NCBI GenBank assembly: GCA_016712625.1
Contig: JADJQQ010000003.1
Span: 1 to 64,000, forward strand
DNA from: Candidatus Competibacteraceae bacterium
Lineage (GTDB): Bacteria > Pseudomonadota > Gammaproteobacteria > Competibacterales > Competibacteraceae
Reading direction: 5' to 3'
DNA: 64,000 bases
Shown: positions 54,405 to 63,049 of the stretch, in pieces
How positions within the stretch are numbered: the first letter of the stretch is position 1
Layout: each line of letters opens with the position of its first letter
Position numbers and translations under genes: made by a program
The notes under the pieces: generated by a model
What the model was told of the DNA's origin: nothing
Seen by the model: only the letters and a program-made list of their open reading frames with translations
Database searches by the model: none

Positions 54405-56450
54405 ATGAACGCTCAATGGGATGCAATCGTCATCGGCGCCGGCTTGGGCGGCTTGGGCGCCGCCGTCACCCTCGCGGGGGCCGGCAAGAAGGTGCTGGTT
54501 CTCGAACAATCCACCAAGCCCGGCGGTTACGCCCAGGATTTTTGGGTCAACGGCTTCCGCTTCGATGTCAGCCTCCACGCCATGGACGGCCTCGCGCCAG
54601 GAGGATGGGGGGACGTGGCCATCAAGGCTCTCGGGATCGCCGGCCGTTTGCACTTCGAGCGTCTCGATCCATTTTACCAAGCCAATCTGGGCGGCACGAC
54701 CTTGACCGCTCATGCCGATACGCTCCTGTTGGAACAGGAATTGATCGCGAAGTATCCGCGCGAAAAAGCGGGAATCCGCCGGCTGATCGACGCCATGCTC
54801 CAGGTTTTTCGCGAGATGCGGCGCATTCGCGAAGACACGCGCCACGGTCCACCCGAGGGGAATATCGCGGCGCTGTTTCCGCTCCTCGTGCGCTCCATGA
54901 ACTGCACTTGGGACGAGTTCATGAGCGATTACGTCGCCGATCCGGAGTTGCGCGCCCTGTTCTCGGCGGAATGGACTTACTACGGGCTGCCGGGAGGGAA
55001 GCTCAGCGCCGCGACCATGGCCGCCACTTGGGCCAGCTACCACTTTTATGGCGCTTGGTATCCGCGCGGCGGCGTTGGAGCCGTAGTCGCGGCGCTCGTC
55101 GAGCGCTTGAACGAACTGGGCGGCGAATTGCGCTGCCAAGCGCGCGTGACGAAGATTCGGATCAAGGACGGCATCGCCGAGGGCGTCCGCCTGAGCGATG
55201 GCGAAGAATTGTCGTCGCGGGTGGTGGTTTCCAATGTTTCGGCGCCGCAAACCCTCCTCGAATTGGTGGACGAGGACGAGCTGCCGAGCGGCTATCGCAA
55301 ACGGATTCAATCCGCCGAATCTTCTCTGTCCACCTTCAACGTCTACCTCGGGTTGAGCGCCCCGCCCGAAGCCTTCTCCGCCAGCCACGAACTCATCCTC
55401 TGCGACGAACCGGACAGCAACGCGCAGTACGCCGCCATCCAAGCCGGCGATTGGGACAAGGTTCCTTTCCTCGCGGTCAATTACGGCCTGGTGGACCCGT
55501 CGTGCGCGCCGCCGGGGCAGGCCGTGATCACGTTGATGACCCTCGCCCCTTGGCAGTACCGCAACGTCTGGGAAACCGGGGGACAGTTGGAAAACTATGG
55601 CGCCAATCCGGCGTACCAGCAGCTCGCCGACCAGGTGGCCGATCGCTTGATCGACCGCGCCGAACAGCATATCCCCGGCCTCCGGGCCGCCATTCGCGAG
55701 AGGGTGGTTTCCACGCCGTTGACCAACCACCACTGGACCCTCAACCACCAGGGCGCGATCTTTGGCACCGCCCAGACCACCGACAACATGTATCTCGGCC
55801 GTTTGGCCCCCAAGACTTGGATTCCGAACCTGGTCCTGGCGGGAGCTTGGACCACTCCCGGCGGTGGCCAGACCGCCGCCATGATCTCCGGCATCCACGT
55901 CGGCACCCGTGTCATCGAAAATCTGTTGGACGAGGGTTGCGCGATCACCCGGCCGGTGCCCATCGAGCGGTCTTTGGACCAGCCCGTGCCGCCTTTCGAT
56001 CTGACCTCGGTCCACTTCGGGCGGCGGCTGACCCGGGAATCGATACTCGGGCGGATTCAAGTCCTCTTGTTCCACACCCGAAAAACCGCGCCCGATGCGG
56101 GTGCGCTCAACAAAAAGCTCCGCGAACGCTTTCCGATGGCGGCGCAGGTCGGGATCGCCAACTGCGTCGCCATGGGGAACGTTCCGGGATTGCTGCGGGG
56201 CTTCGTCAAGAACCTGTTGGCCAAGATGATTCGGGCATCGGCCGCCAGCATTCCTCCGGTCCTCGACGCGGGCGACTACCTGATGGTCTTGCCCGACTGG
56301 GGCAATCGCGCGACCACCGCCTTCGAAATCGCGCCGACGCAACTGGACAGCGGCGTCGTCGCCGTCGTGATCGACCGCGAGGGCCGAATTCGGCATCGGC
56401 TCGCCGACGCCTCGCCCGAGAACCTCGTCCCCATCGTCGAGTGGATGTGA
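54405..56450 (+). CDS. FAD-dependent desaturase/isomerase (CrtI-like) with extra C-terminal domain
   Basis: 681 residues from ATG 54405 (a TTG at 54357 is less likely). N-terminal FAD fold DAIVIGAGLGGLGAAVTLAG and VLEQSTKPGGYAQDF; the middle follows phytoene desaturase/carotenoid isomerase proteins (FDVSLHAMDGLAPGGWGD, LPGGKLSAATMAATWASYHF); C-terminal FAD motif NLVLAGAWTTPGGGQTAAMI. Residues about 515-681 are an added domain (ESILGRIQVLLFHTRKTAPD, LDAGDYLMVLPDW, VVAVVIDREGRIRHRLA) with a thioredoxin/peroxiredoxin-like pattern but no CxxC. It could desaturate or oxidise the ketide or the thiazoline; the substrate is unknown. Confidence 0.82.
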   Translation: MNAQWDAIVIGAGLGGLGAAVTLAGAGKKVLVLEQSTKPGGYAQDFWVNGFRFDVSLHAMDGLAPGGWGDVAIKALGIAGRLHFERLDPFYQANLGGTTLTAHADTLLLEQELIAKYPREKAGIRRLIDAMLQVFREMRRIREDTRHGPPEGNIAALFPLLVRSMNCTWDEFMSDYVADPELRALFSAEWTYYGLPGGKLSAATMAATWASYHFYGAWYPRGGVGAVVAALVERLNELGGELRCQARVTKIRIKDGIAEGVRLSDGEELSSRVVVSNVSAPQTLLELVDEDELPSGYRKRIQSAESSLSTFNVYLGLSAPPEAFSASHELILCDEPDSNAQYAAIQAGDWDKVPFLAVNYGLVDPSCAPPGQAVITLMTLAPWQYRNVWETGGQLENYGANPAYQQLADQVADRLIDRAEQHIPGLRAAIRERVVSTPLTNHHWTLNHQGAIFGTAQTTDNMYLGRLAPKTWIPNLVLAGAWTTPGGGQTAAMISGIHVGTRVIENLLDEGCAITRPVPIERSLDQPVPPFDLTSVHFGRRLTRESILGRIQVLLFHTRKTAPDAGALNKKLRERFPMAAQVGIANCVAMGNVPGLLRGFVKNLLAKMIRASAASIPPVLDAGDYLMVLPDWGNRATTAFEIAPTQLDSGVVAVVIDREGRIRHRLADASPENLVPIVEWM

Positions 56451-56503
56451 GCGCATCGCCGCGATCTGTTCCGTAATCACCCATCGTCCATAAAGGATTC
56501 ATC

Positions 56504-59500
56504 ATGAACGATATGTCCGGTCAAATAGCGGGATTGTCCTCGGCGAAGAAGACCTTGCTCGGTCGATTGCTGAAGCAGAGGAGCGAGCAACGACTGGACG
56601 GCACGATTCGTCCGCGAGATCGAACGCTCGAACCGCCGGCGATCTCGTTCGTCCAGCAACGCCTGGTGTTCTTCGACGCGCTCTATCCGGGCGCCGCGAT
56701 CTACAACATGGGCGGTGCGGCGCGCTTTCGCGGACGCCTGGACCCGGCGCTGTTGATGCGGAGCTTGAACGCCATCATCGCGCGCCACGAGGTGCTACGC
56801 GCGAGCTTTCCCGAAGTGGATGGCGTCGTCGCGCCAAAGATCGCCCCGCATTTTGCCTTGCCTCTGCAAGAGATCGACCTGACGGCCTTGCCCGACGAAA
56901 CGCGAGAACACCGGGCGCGGGCCTTGATGGTCGAGAAGTGTCGCGAACCCTACGACTTGGCGCGGGGACCGCTGCTGCGCTTCCTGATGATTCGACTCCG
57001 CGAGGACGAGGTGCTCGGGCTGCTGATGATGCATCACACCATCTCCGACGGCTGGTCCACCAAGGTGTTGTTTCGGGAGTTCGTGACACTGTACGAGGCG
57101 TATGCCAACCGGATCGAGCCAAGACTGCCGCCGCTGGCGATCCAGTATTCGGACTACGCCGCCTGGCAGCGCGAACAGTTCGACCGAGAGGCGATGAGCA
57201 AGCAGCGCGGCTTTTGGCGGGAACGGTTGCGCGGCGCTCCGGCGCTGCTCGATTTGCCGGCGGATTATCCGCGCCCGCCGCGACAGGATTTCCGGGGCGG
57301 GCGGGTCGGGATCGCGGTTTCCCCGGCGCTGACCAAGCGGGTCCGGGAACTGGCGAAGCGGGAAGGCGCGACCCTGTTCATGGCGTTGATGGCCGCTTTC
57401 AAGATTTTGCTTTATCGCTACAGCGGACAGGATGACGTGGTGGTGGGCACTCCGGTCGCGGGCCGCAATCGCCCCGAACTGGAACCCTTGATCGGGTGCT
57501 TTCTGAACATGCTGGCGATTCGGACCCGGATCGACGAAACGCAGAATTTCTCGACGTTTCTGCAAGCGGTCAAGACTGCCGCTTTGACCGGCTTCGCCAA
57601 CGAGGACGTGCCGTTCGAAAAGCTGCTCGAAGATCTCGCCATCGAGCGGAACCTGGCCTACAGCCCCCTCTATCAAACCGCTTTCAGCTTCGAGGAAAAT
57701 CCTCTGGGCCAAGTGCGAATGCGCGATCTGGAACTGACCTTCGAAGAGGTCGAAACCCGGACCGCGAAGGTGGACTTGGCGCTGGAATTGACCGTGGAAG
57801 GGGAAGGGCTCGGCGGCTGGTTCGAGTACCGCGCCGACCTGTTCGCACCGTGGCGCATGGAGCGCCTGAGAGATCATTTTCTGACGCTGCTGGCGAGCAT
57901 CGTCGAAAATCCCGAAGCGCCTGTCTGGGCTTTGAATCTGCTGGCCGACGGCGAGCGCAAGGCCCTGATCGAACTGGGTGGGGGCGAGCGGCGCGACTAT
58001 CCCCTCGACCAGGCCATTCACTGGCTATTCGAACAACAGGTCGATCGAGCGCCCGAACGCATCGCTCTGATTCACCAAGACGAGACCCTGACCTACCAGC
58101 GACTGGACGAGCGGGCCAACCAGGTCGCGGCGCTGCTGCGCGACCGGGGCACGACCGACAACGCGCTGGTCGGCATCATGGTGGCCCCATCGTTCGCCAT
58201 GATCGTCGGCATTTTGGGGATATTGAAGGCCGGAGCCGGCTACGTCTATCTCGAAAAAGCCCTGCCCGACGAGCGCATCGAATTCGTTCTCGGCGAGGCC
58301 AAGATCGCGGTCGTGCTGGTGGACCCCGATGTCAAGCAGCGCGTTGCCGCGCTCGGCGTCGATGCGCTGGACCTGGAAGCGGAATCCGTAGCATATCCCG
58401 CCACCCGCCGCGCCGCTGTTCGCGACGCGCCGCCGCGCCGCGCTTATGCCGTTTTCACCTCGGGTTCCACCGGTGCGCCGAAAGGCGCGTGCGTGGATCA
58501 CCGAGGACTCGTCAACCATACTTGCAGCTTCATCGAGAACCACGATCTCGACGAGAATGATCGCGTCCTGCAATTTGCGTCGCCGAGTTTCGATGCCGCC
58601 GCCGCTACCCTGTTTCCCCCGCTGCTGGTCGGCGCCGCTCTGGTGCTTCCCGCCGGCGACCGCGCCGATCTGGCTGGAGAGAAACTGCTGCGGTTCTGCG
58701 AAGATCGGCGCATCTCGGTGATTCACCTGCCGGTGTCGCTGTGGCACGAATGGGTCGATGACCTGCGCGAGCATGACCGGCAGATCGAAGCGCCCATCAA
58801 GGTCATGCTAGTTGGCGGCGATGTACCGGACCTTCACCGGTTCGAGGTCTGGCGCCAATTGACGGCTGGACCCGCGACCTTCTTGAATGCCTACGGACCC
58901 ACCGAGGCGGTGATTACGACCACGCTGTTCAAGGCCCGTTGCGACAAGGCGGTAGAGCCGGTCCAGGAAATCACTCTGGGTTATCCCCTCCCGAATAAGC
59001 AGATTTACCTGTTAGACGATCACCTGCAACCGGTGCCTCTGGGCGTGCCCGGCGAGATTTGCGTCGCGGGCGTCGGGCTGGCGAGCGGCTACCTGAACCG
59101 CCCGGACTTGACCGATCAAGTTTTCGTTCCGAATCCCTTCGCCACCGATCCCGATGAGCGGATGTACCGGACCGGCGATTTGGCCTGCTATCGTCCGGAT
59201 GGCAGCTTGCGGTTCTTGGGGCGGCGCGACCATCAGATCAAGCTGCGCGGCTTCCGCATCGAGCTGGGCGAGATCGAACAGGCGCTGCGCGGACATCCCA
59301 ACGTCCAGGATGCGGTGGTCGTTGCCTGCGGTGGTCCAGACGGCCTCAAACGGCTCGCCGCCTATCTGATCGCCCGGGATGGCGAGCCGACGCCCGACGC
59401 GGAATTGATCGCCCGGCTGAAAAAAAGCCTTCCCGACTACATGGTTCCCGCCAGCTTGCAATGGCTGGACCGGTTTCCGCTCACCGCCACCGGCAAGGTG

Positions 59501-62500
59501 GACCGCCGGGCTTTGCCGGCTCCCGGCAATAACCGGCGCGACGGCGAGGGCTACGTCGCGCCGCGCACCCGCGAAGAAAACGCCATCGCCGCCATCTGGG
59601 CCGAGGCCCTCAAATGTGATCGAATCGGAGTCCGGGACAATTTTTTCGATTTGGGCGGCCATTCCCTGCTGGGGGCGCGCGTCATCGCTCGCGTGCGGGA
59701 GCGCTTCGGCAGCGATATTCCCATGCGCACTCTGTTCGAACATCCCACGGTGGAAGCGCTCGCGTCTTGGATCTCCCAAAACGGGCCGGGCAATTCCAGC
59801 GATGCGGGCGCGGACGAGCTACCGCAGATTACCCCCGATCCAGAGGGCCGCTATCGGCCTTTTCCCTTGAACGACGTCCAGCAGGCGTATTGGATCGGAC
59901 GCGGCGACAGCCTGGAAATGGGCAACGTTTCCTGCCACGGCTTCGTGGAATTCGATAGCGCGACCCTCGACGTGCCCCGGCTGAATCGGGCGTGGCTTCG
60001 GCTGGTGGAGCGCCACGACATGCTGCGCGCGGTCATCGATCCCGACGGGATGCAGCGGGTTCTGCAAGAGGTCCCCGCTTACGAGTTCGCCATCGCCGAC
60101 CTGTCCGTCCTGTCGGATCGGGACAGAGAGCACGCTCTCGCGATGACGCGGGAACGGATGTCGCATCAAGTGCACGACGTGGAGCATTGGCCTCTGTTCG
60201 AGATTTGCGTGTCGCGCATCGACGACCGCCGAGTCCGCTTGCACGTCAGCATCGATCTCTTGATCGCCGATGCGCGCAGCTTCCAGATCCTGCTGATCGA
60301 ACTGTTCGCACTCTACCAAAACCCTGGTCTGACTTTGCCGCCTTTGACCCTCGGTTTCCGCGACTACGTTCTCGCCGAAGCCGCGCTCAAGCGCACCCGT
60401 CCGTATCGGGAAGCCGAGAACTATTGGAGCAAGCGCCTGGAAACCCTGCCTCCGGCGCCGGAATTGCCCTTGGCGGTCTCGCCGAAATCCATCGTCAAAC
60501 CGGTGTTCGCCCGTCGCAGCGGCCGTTTGGAGCGGCCCCATTGGGAAAGCCTGAAGGCACGGGCGCGTCAGGCAGGGATCACGCCCTCGGCCACGACCTT
60601 GGGCGTGTTCGCGACGATTCTGAACAACTGGGTCAAGGAATCGCGCTTCACGATCAACCTGACCTTGTTCAACCGCCTGCCGATTCACCCGGAAGTCAAC
60701 GATATTTTCGGCGATTTCACCTCGATCACGCTGTTGGAGGCGGATTTCACCCGCGAGCGCGCCTTCGAGGATCAGGCCAGGGTTTTGCAGCGCCAGCTTT
60801 GGGACGATCTCGACCACCGGCTGGTGGGAGGCATCAAAGTCCAGCGCGATTTGATGCAGCGACGCGGGATCGGCGGGGCCAGGATGCCGGTGGTGTTCAC
60901 CAGCACCTTGACCATGGATGCGGAGATGGAGGAAAAAATCCCCATGTCCTGGTTGGGCGAGCAGGTTTACAGCATCGGCCAAACGCCGCAGGTCTGGCTG
61001 GATCACCAGGTCTTCGAGGAAGAGGGAGCCTTGACCTTCAACTGGGACGCGGTGGAAGGGCTGTTTCCGCCCGGAATGCTGGACGACATGTTCGCCGCCT
61101 ATTGCGCTTTGCTGCGGTTTCTGGCCGAAGACCCGAGCCGCTGGAACCGTCCGATACCCCCGCAAATACCGGAATGGCAGACCCGCCAGCGCGCCGAGAT
61201 GAATGCCACCTCGGCGCCGGTCTCCACCGCGACCCTACCGGAACTCTTCCTGGCCGGATTGGAAGCGCACGAGGACCGCCTCGCGGTCATCGCTCCCGGC
61301 AAGACGCTGACCTACGCGGAATTGTTCGCCAGAGCGAACCGGCTTGCCCATCTTTTGCGCGAGCGAGGCGCCGAGCCCAACAAGCTGGTCGCCATCGTCA
61401 TGGACAAGGGCTGGCAACAGATCGTCGCGGCCGTGGGCATCGTGTTGTCCGGAGCCGCCTACGTGCCCATCGCGGCGGGCCTTCCCGACGAGCGACGCGA
61501 AGGGTTGTTGGCGCAAAGCCAAGCGATGGCCATCGTGACCACCGAAGACGCGGCGGCGGGGCTGGCATGGCACAACGCCCTGCCCCGGATCGTCGTGGCG
61601 GACGATGAGATCCCGACCGGCCCCGAGCGCGTTACGAGTGCGCCGCAGCGTCCCGAAGACATCGCTTATCTGATCTATACCTCCGGCTCCACCGGATTTC
61701 CCAAGGGAGTCGTCATCGATCACCGGGGCGCGGTCAACACCATTCTCGACATCAACGAACGGTTCGGCGTCGGCAAGGAGGATCGGGTGCTGGCGCTGTC
61801 GGCGCTGAATTTCGACCTGTCGGTCTACGACATCTTCGGGCTGCTGGCGGTGGGCGGCGCGCTGGTCATCCCCGATGCCGACGCCGAGAAAGATCCGGCG
61901 CATTGGGAGGCGTTGATCGAACGTCACGGGGTCACGCTCTGGAACTCGGTGCCCGCCCTGATGGCCATGCTGGTGGAACACGCCGCGTCCCGACCCGGTT
62001 CGGCGCTGAATCGCTTGCGGCTGGTCATGCTCAGCGGGGATTGGATTCCGCTCGATCTGCCCGGCAAGATCAAGGCGCAAAATCCGCGCATCGAACTGTA
62101 CAGTCTCGGCGGCGCCACCGAAGCCTCCATCTGGTCGATCTACTATCCCATCCACCAGATCGATCCCGCCTGGGCGAGCGTGCCCTATGGCCGTCCGCTG
62201 CGCAATCAGACGATGCACGTCCTGAACGAGCACCTCCACCCCGCGCCCGTCTGGGTTCCCGGCGATTTGTATATCGGCGGTATCGGCTTGGCCAAGGAAT
62301 ACTGGCGGGATGCGGAAAAAACGGCCGAAAAATTCGTGGCGCTTCCCGGCACGGGCGAACGGCTCTACAAAACGGGGGACATCGGTCGCTATTTCCCCGA
62401 CGGCATGATCGAGTTCCTCGGGCGCGAGGATTTTCAGGTCAAGATCAACGGCTACCGCATCGAATTGGGCGAGATCGAAACCGCCCTTTGCCGGCATCCG

Positions 62501-63049
62501 CAAATCCGGGCGGCGGTGGCGACGGCTCACGGCAAGAACCGGGAAGCCAAGCGACTGATCGCCTACGTGGTGGCGGTGGATGCCGACGACCGACCCCGGC
62601 CGGAGGATCTGAAAGCGTTTCTAGCCGCGAAGATTCCCGAATACATGATTCCTGATGCCTGGATCTGGCTCGCGGAAATTCCGCTGTCCGCCAACGGCAA
62701 GGTGGATCGCAAGGCCCTGCCCGATCCGGAGCAGGGACAGAAGAATCAAGCCTTTGCTGCGCCGGAAACCGAATTGGAGCAGGAACTGGCGACGTTGTTC
62801 GCCGGCGTTCTGGAAGTCGAGCGCGTCGGGCGCCTCGATAATTTCTTCGAAATGGGCGGCAACTCCATCATGGTGGTGCGACTCATCGCCCTGGTGCGGG
62901 AAACCTATTTGGTGGAACTGTCGCTGAGGGATTTTTTTCTGAAGCCGACCATCGCCCAATTGGCGGAGAGCATCGAGGTGTTGCGCTGGGCTTCGATGCA
63001 GCACGACATCGACTCGGGCGACGAGAGCCGAGAGGCGGGGGAGATATGA
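56504..63049 (+). CDS. Non-ribosomal peptide synthetase, C-A-PCP-Cy-A(Cys)-PCP
   Basis: 2181 residues. Condensation domain (about 45-480) with HHTISDGWS (near 180). Adenylation 1 (about 510-1000): FTSGSTGAPKG, NAYGPTEAVIT; the pocket reads approximately D-A-A-H-L-G-A-I-T-K, which I cannot assign. PCP1: LGGHSLLGAR (Ser near 1053). Heterocyclisation (Cy) domain (about 1115-1550): LNDVQQAYWIGRG and DLLIADARS, the DxxxxD motif that replaces HHxxxDG. Adenylation 2 (about 1580-2060): YTSGSTGFPKG, FDLSVYDIFG, LGGATEASIW; the pocket reads D-L-Y-N-L-S-L-I-W-K, the known cysteine code. PCP2: MGGNSIMVVR (Ser near 2120). It therefore adds one residue, then cysteine cyclised to thiazoline. No in-line oxidase. 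The C-terminus overlaps the next NRPS gene (ATGA). Confidence 0.95.
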   Translation: MNDMSGQIAGLSSAKKTLLGRLLKQRSEQRLDGTIRPRDRTLEPPAISFVQQRLVFFDALYPGAAIYNMGGAARFRGRLDPALLMRSLNAIIARHEVLRASFPEVDGVVAPKIAPHFALPLQEIDLTALPDETREHRARALMVEKCREPYDLARGPLLRFLMIRLREDEVLGLLMMHHTISDGWSTKVLFREFVTLYEAYANRIEPRLPPLAIQYSDYAAWQREQFDREAMSKQRGFWRERLRGAPALLDLPADYPRPPRQDFRGGRVGIAVSPALTKRVRELAKREGATLFMALMAAFKILLYRYSGQDDVVVGTPVAGRNRPELEPLIGCFLNMLAIRTRIDETQNFSTFLQAVKTAALTGFANEDVPFEKLLEDLAIERNLAYSPLYQTAFSFEENPLGQVRMRDLELTFEEVETRTAKVDLALELTVEGEGLGGWFEYRADLFAPWRMERLRDHFLTLLASIVENPEAPVWALNLLADGERKALIELGGGERRDYPLDQAIHWLFEQQVDRAPERIALIHQDETLTYQRLDERANQVAALLRDRGTTDNALVGIMVAPSFAMIVGILGILKAGAGYVYLEKALPDERIEFVLGEAKIAVVLVDPDVKQRVAALGVDALDLEAESVAYPATRRAAVRDAPPRRAYAVFTSGSTGAPKGACVDHRGLVNHTCSFIENHDLDENDRVLQFASPSFDAAAATLFPPLLVGAALVLPAGDRADLAGEKLLRFCEDRRISVIHLPVSLWHEWVDDLREHDRQIEAPIKVMLVGGDVPDLHRFEVWRQLTAGPATFLNAYGPTEAVITTTLFKARCDKAVEPVQEITLGYPLPNKQIYLLDDHLQPVPLGVPGEICVAGVGLASGYLNRPDLTDQVFVPNPFATDPDERMYRTGDLACYRPDGSLRFLGRRDHQIKLRGFRIELGEIEQALRGHPNVQDAVVVACGGPDGLKRLAAYLIARDGEPTPDAELIARLKKSLPDYMVPASLQWLDRFPLTATGKVDRRALPAPGNNRRDGEGYVAPRTREENAIAAIWAEALKCDRIGVRDNFFDLGGHSLLGARVIARVRERFGSDIPMRTLFEHPTVEALASWISQNGPGNSSDAGADELPQITPDPEGRYRPFPLNDVQQAYWIGRGDSLEMGNVSCHGFVEFDSATLDVPRLNRAWLRLVERHDMLRAVIDPDGMQRVLQEVPAYEFAIADLSVLSDRDREHALAMTRERMSHQVHDVEHWPLFEICVSRIDDRRVRLHVSIDLLIADARSFQILLIELFALYQNPGLTLPPLTLGFRDYVLAEAALKRTRPYREAENYWSKRLETLPPAPELPLAVSPKSIVKPVFARRSGRLERPHWESLKARARQAGITPSATTLGVFATILNNWVKESRFTINLTLFNRLPIHPEVNDIFGDFTSITLLEADFTRERAFEDQARVLQRQLWDDLDHRLVGGIKVQRDLMQRRGIGGARMPVVFTSTLTMDAEMEEKIPMSWLGEQVYSIGQTPQVWLDHQVFEEEGALTFNWDAVEGLFPPGMLDDMFAAYCALLRFLAEDPSRWNRPIPPQIPEWQTRQRAEMNATSAPVSTATLPELFLAGLEAHEDRLAVIAPGKTLTYAELFARANRLAHLLRERGAEPNKLVAIVMDKGWQQIVAAVGIVLSGAAYVPIAAGLPDERREGLLAQSQAMAIVTTEDAAAGLAWHNALPRIVVADDEIPTGPERVTSAPQRPEDIAYLIYTSGSTGFPKGVVIDHRGAVNTILDINERFGVGKEDRVLALSALNFDLSVYDIFGLLAVGGALVIPDADAEKDPAHWEALIERHGVTLWNSVPALMAMLVEHAASRPGSALNRLRLVMLSGDWIPLDLPGKIKAQNPRIELYSLGGATEASIWSIYYPIHQIDPAWASVPYGRPLRNQTMHVLNEHLHPAPVWVPGDLYIGGIGLAKEYWRDAEKTAEKFVALPGTGERLYKTGDIGRYFPDGMIEFLGREDFQVKINGYRIELGEIETALCRHPQIRAAVATAHGKNREAKRLIAYVVAVDADDRPRPEDLKAFLAAKIPEYMIPDAWIWLAEIPLSANGKVDRKALPDPEQGQKNQAFAAPETELEQELATLFAGVLEVERVGRLDNFFEMGGNSIMVVRLIALVRETYLVELSLRDFFLKPTIAQLAESIEVLRWASMQHDIDSGDESREAGEI

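Noticed and set aside
54387..56480. 697-codon minus frame opposite the FAD enzyme
   Set aside because: GC-rich antisense frame; the plus strand has FAD-binding motifs and fits the operon direction.
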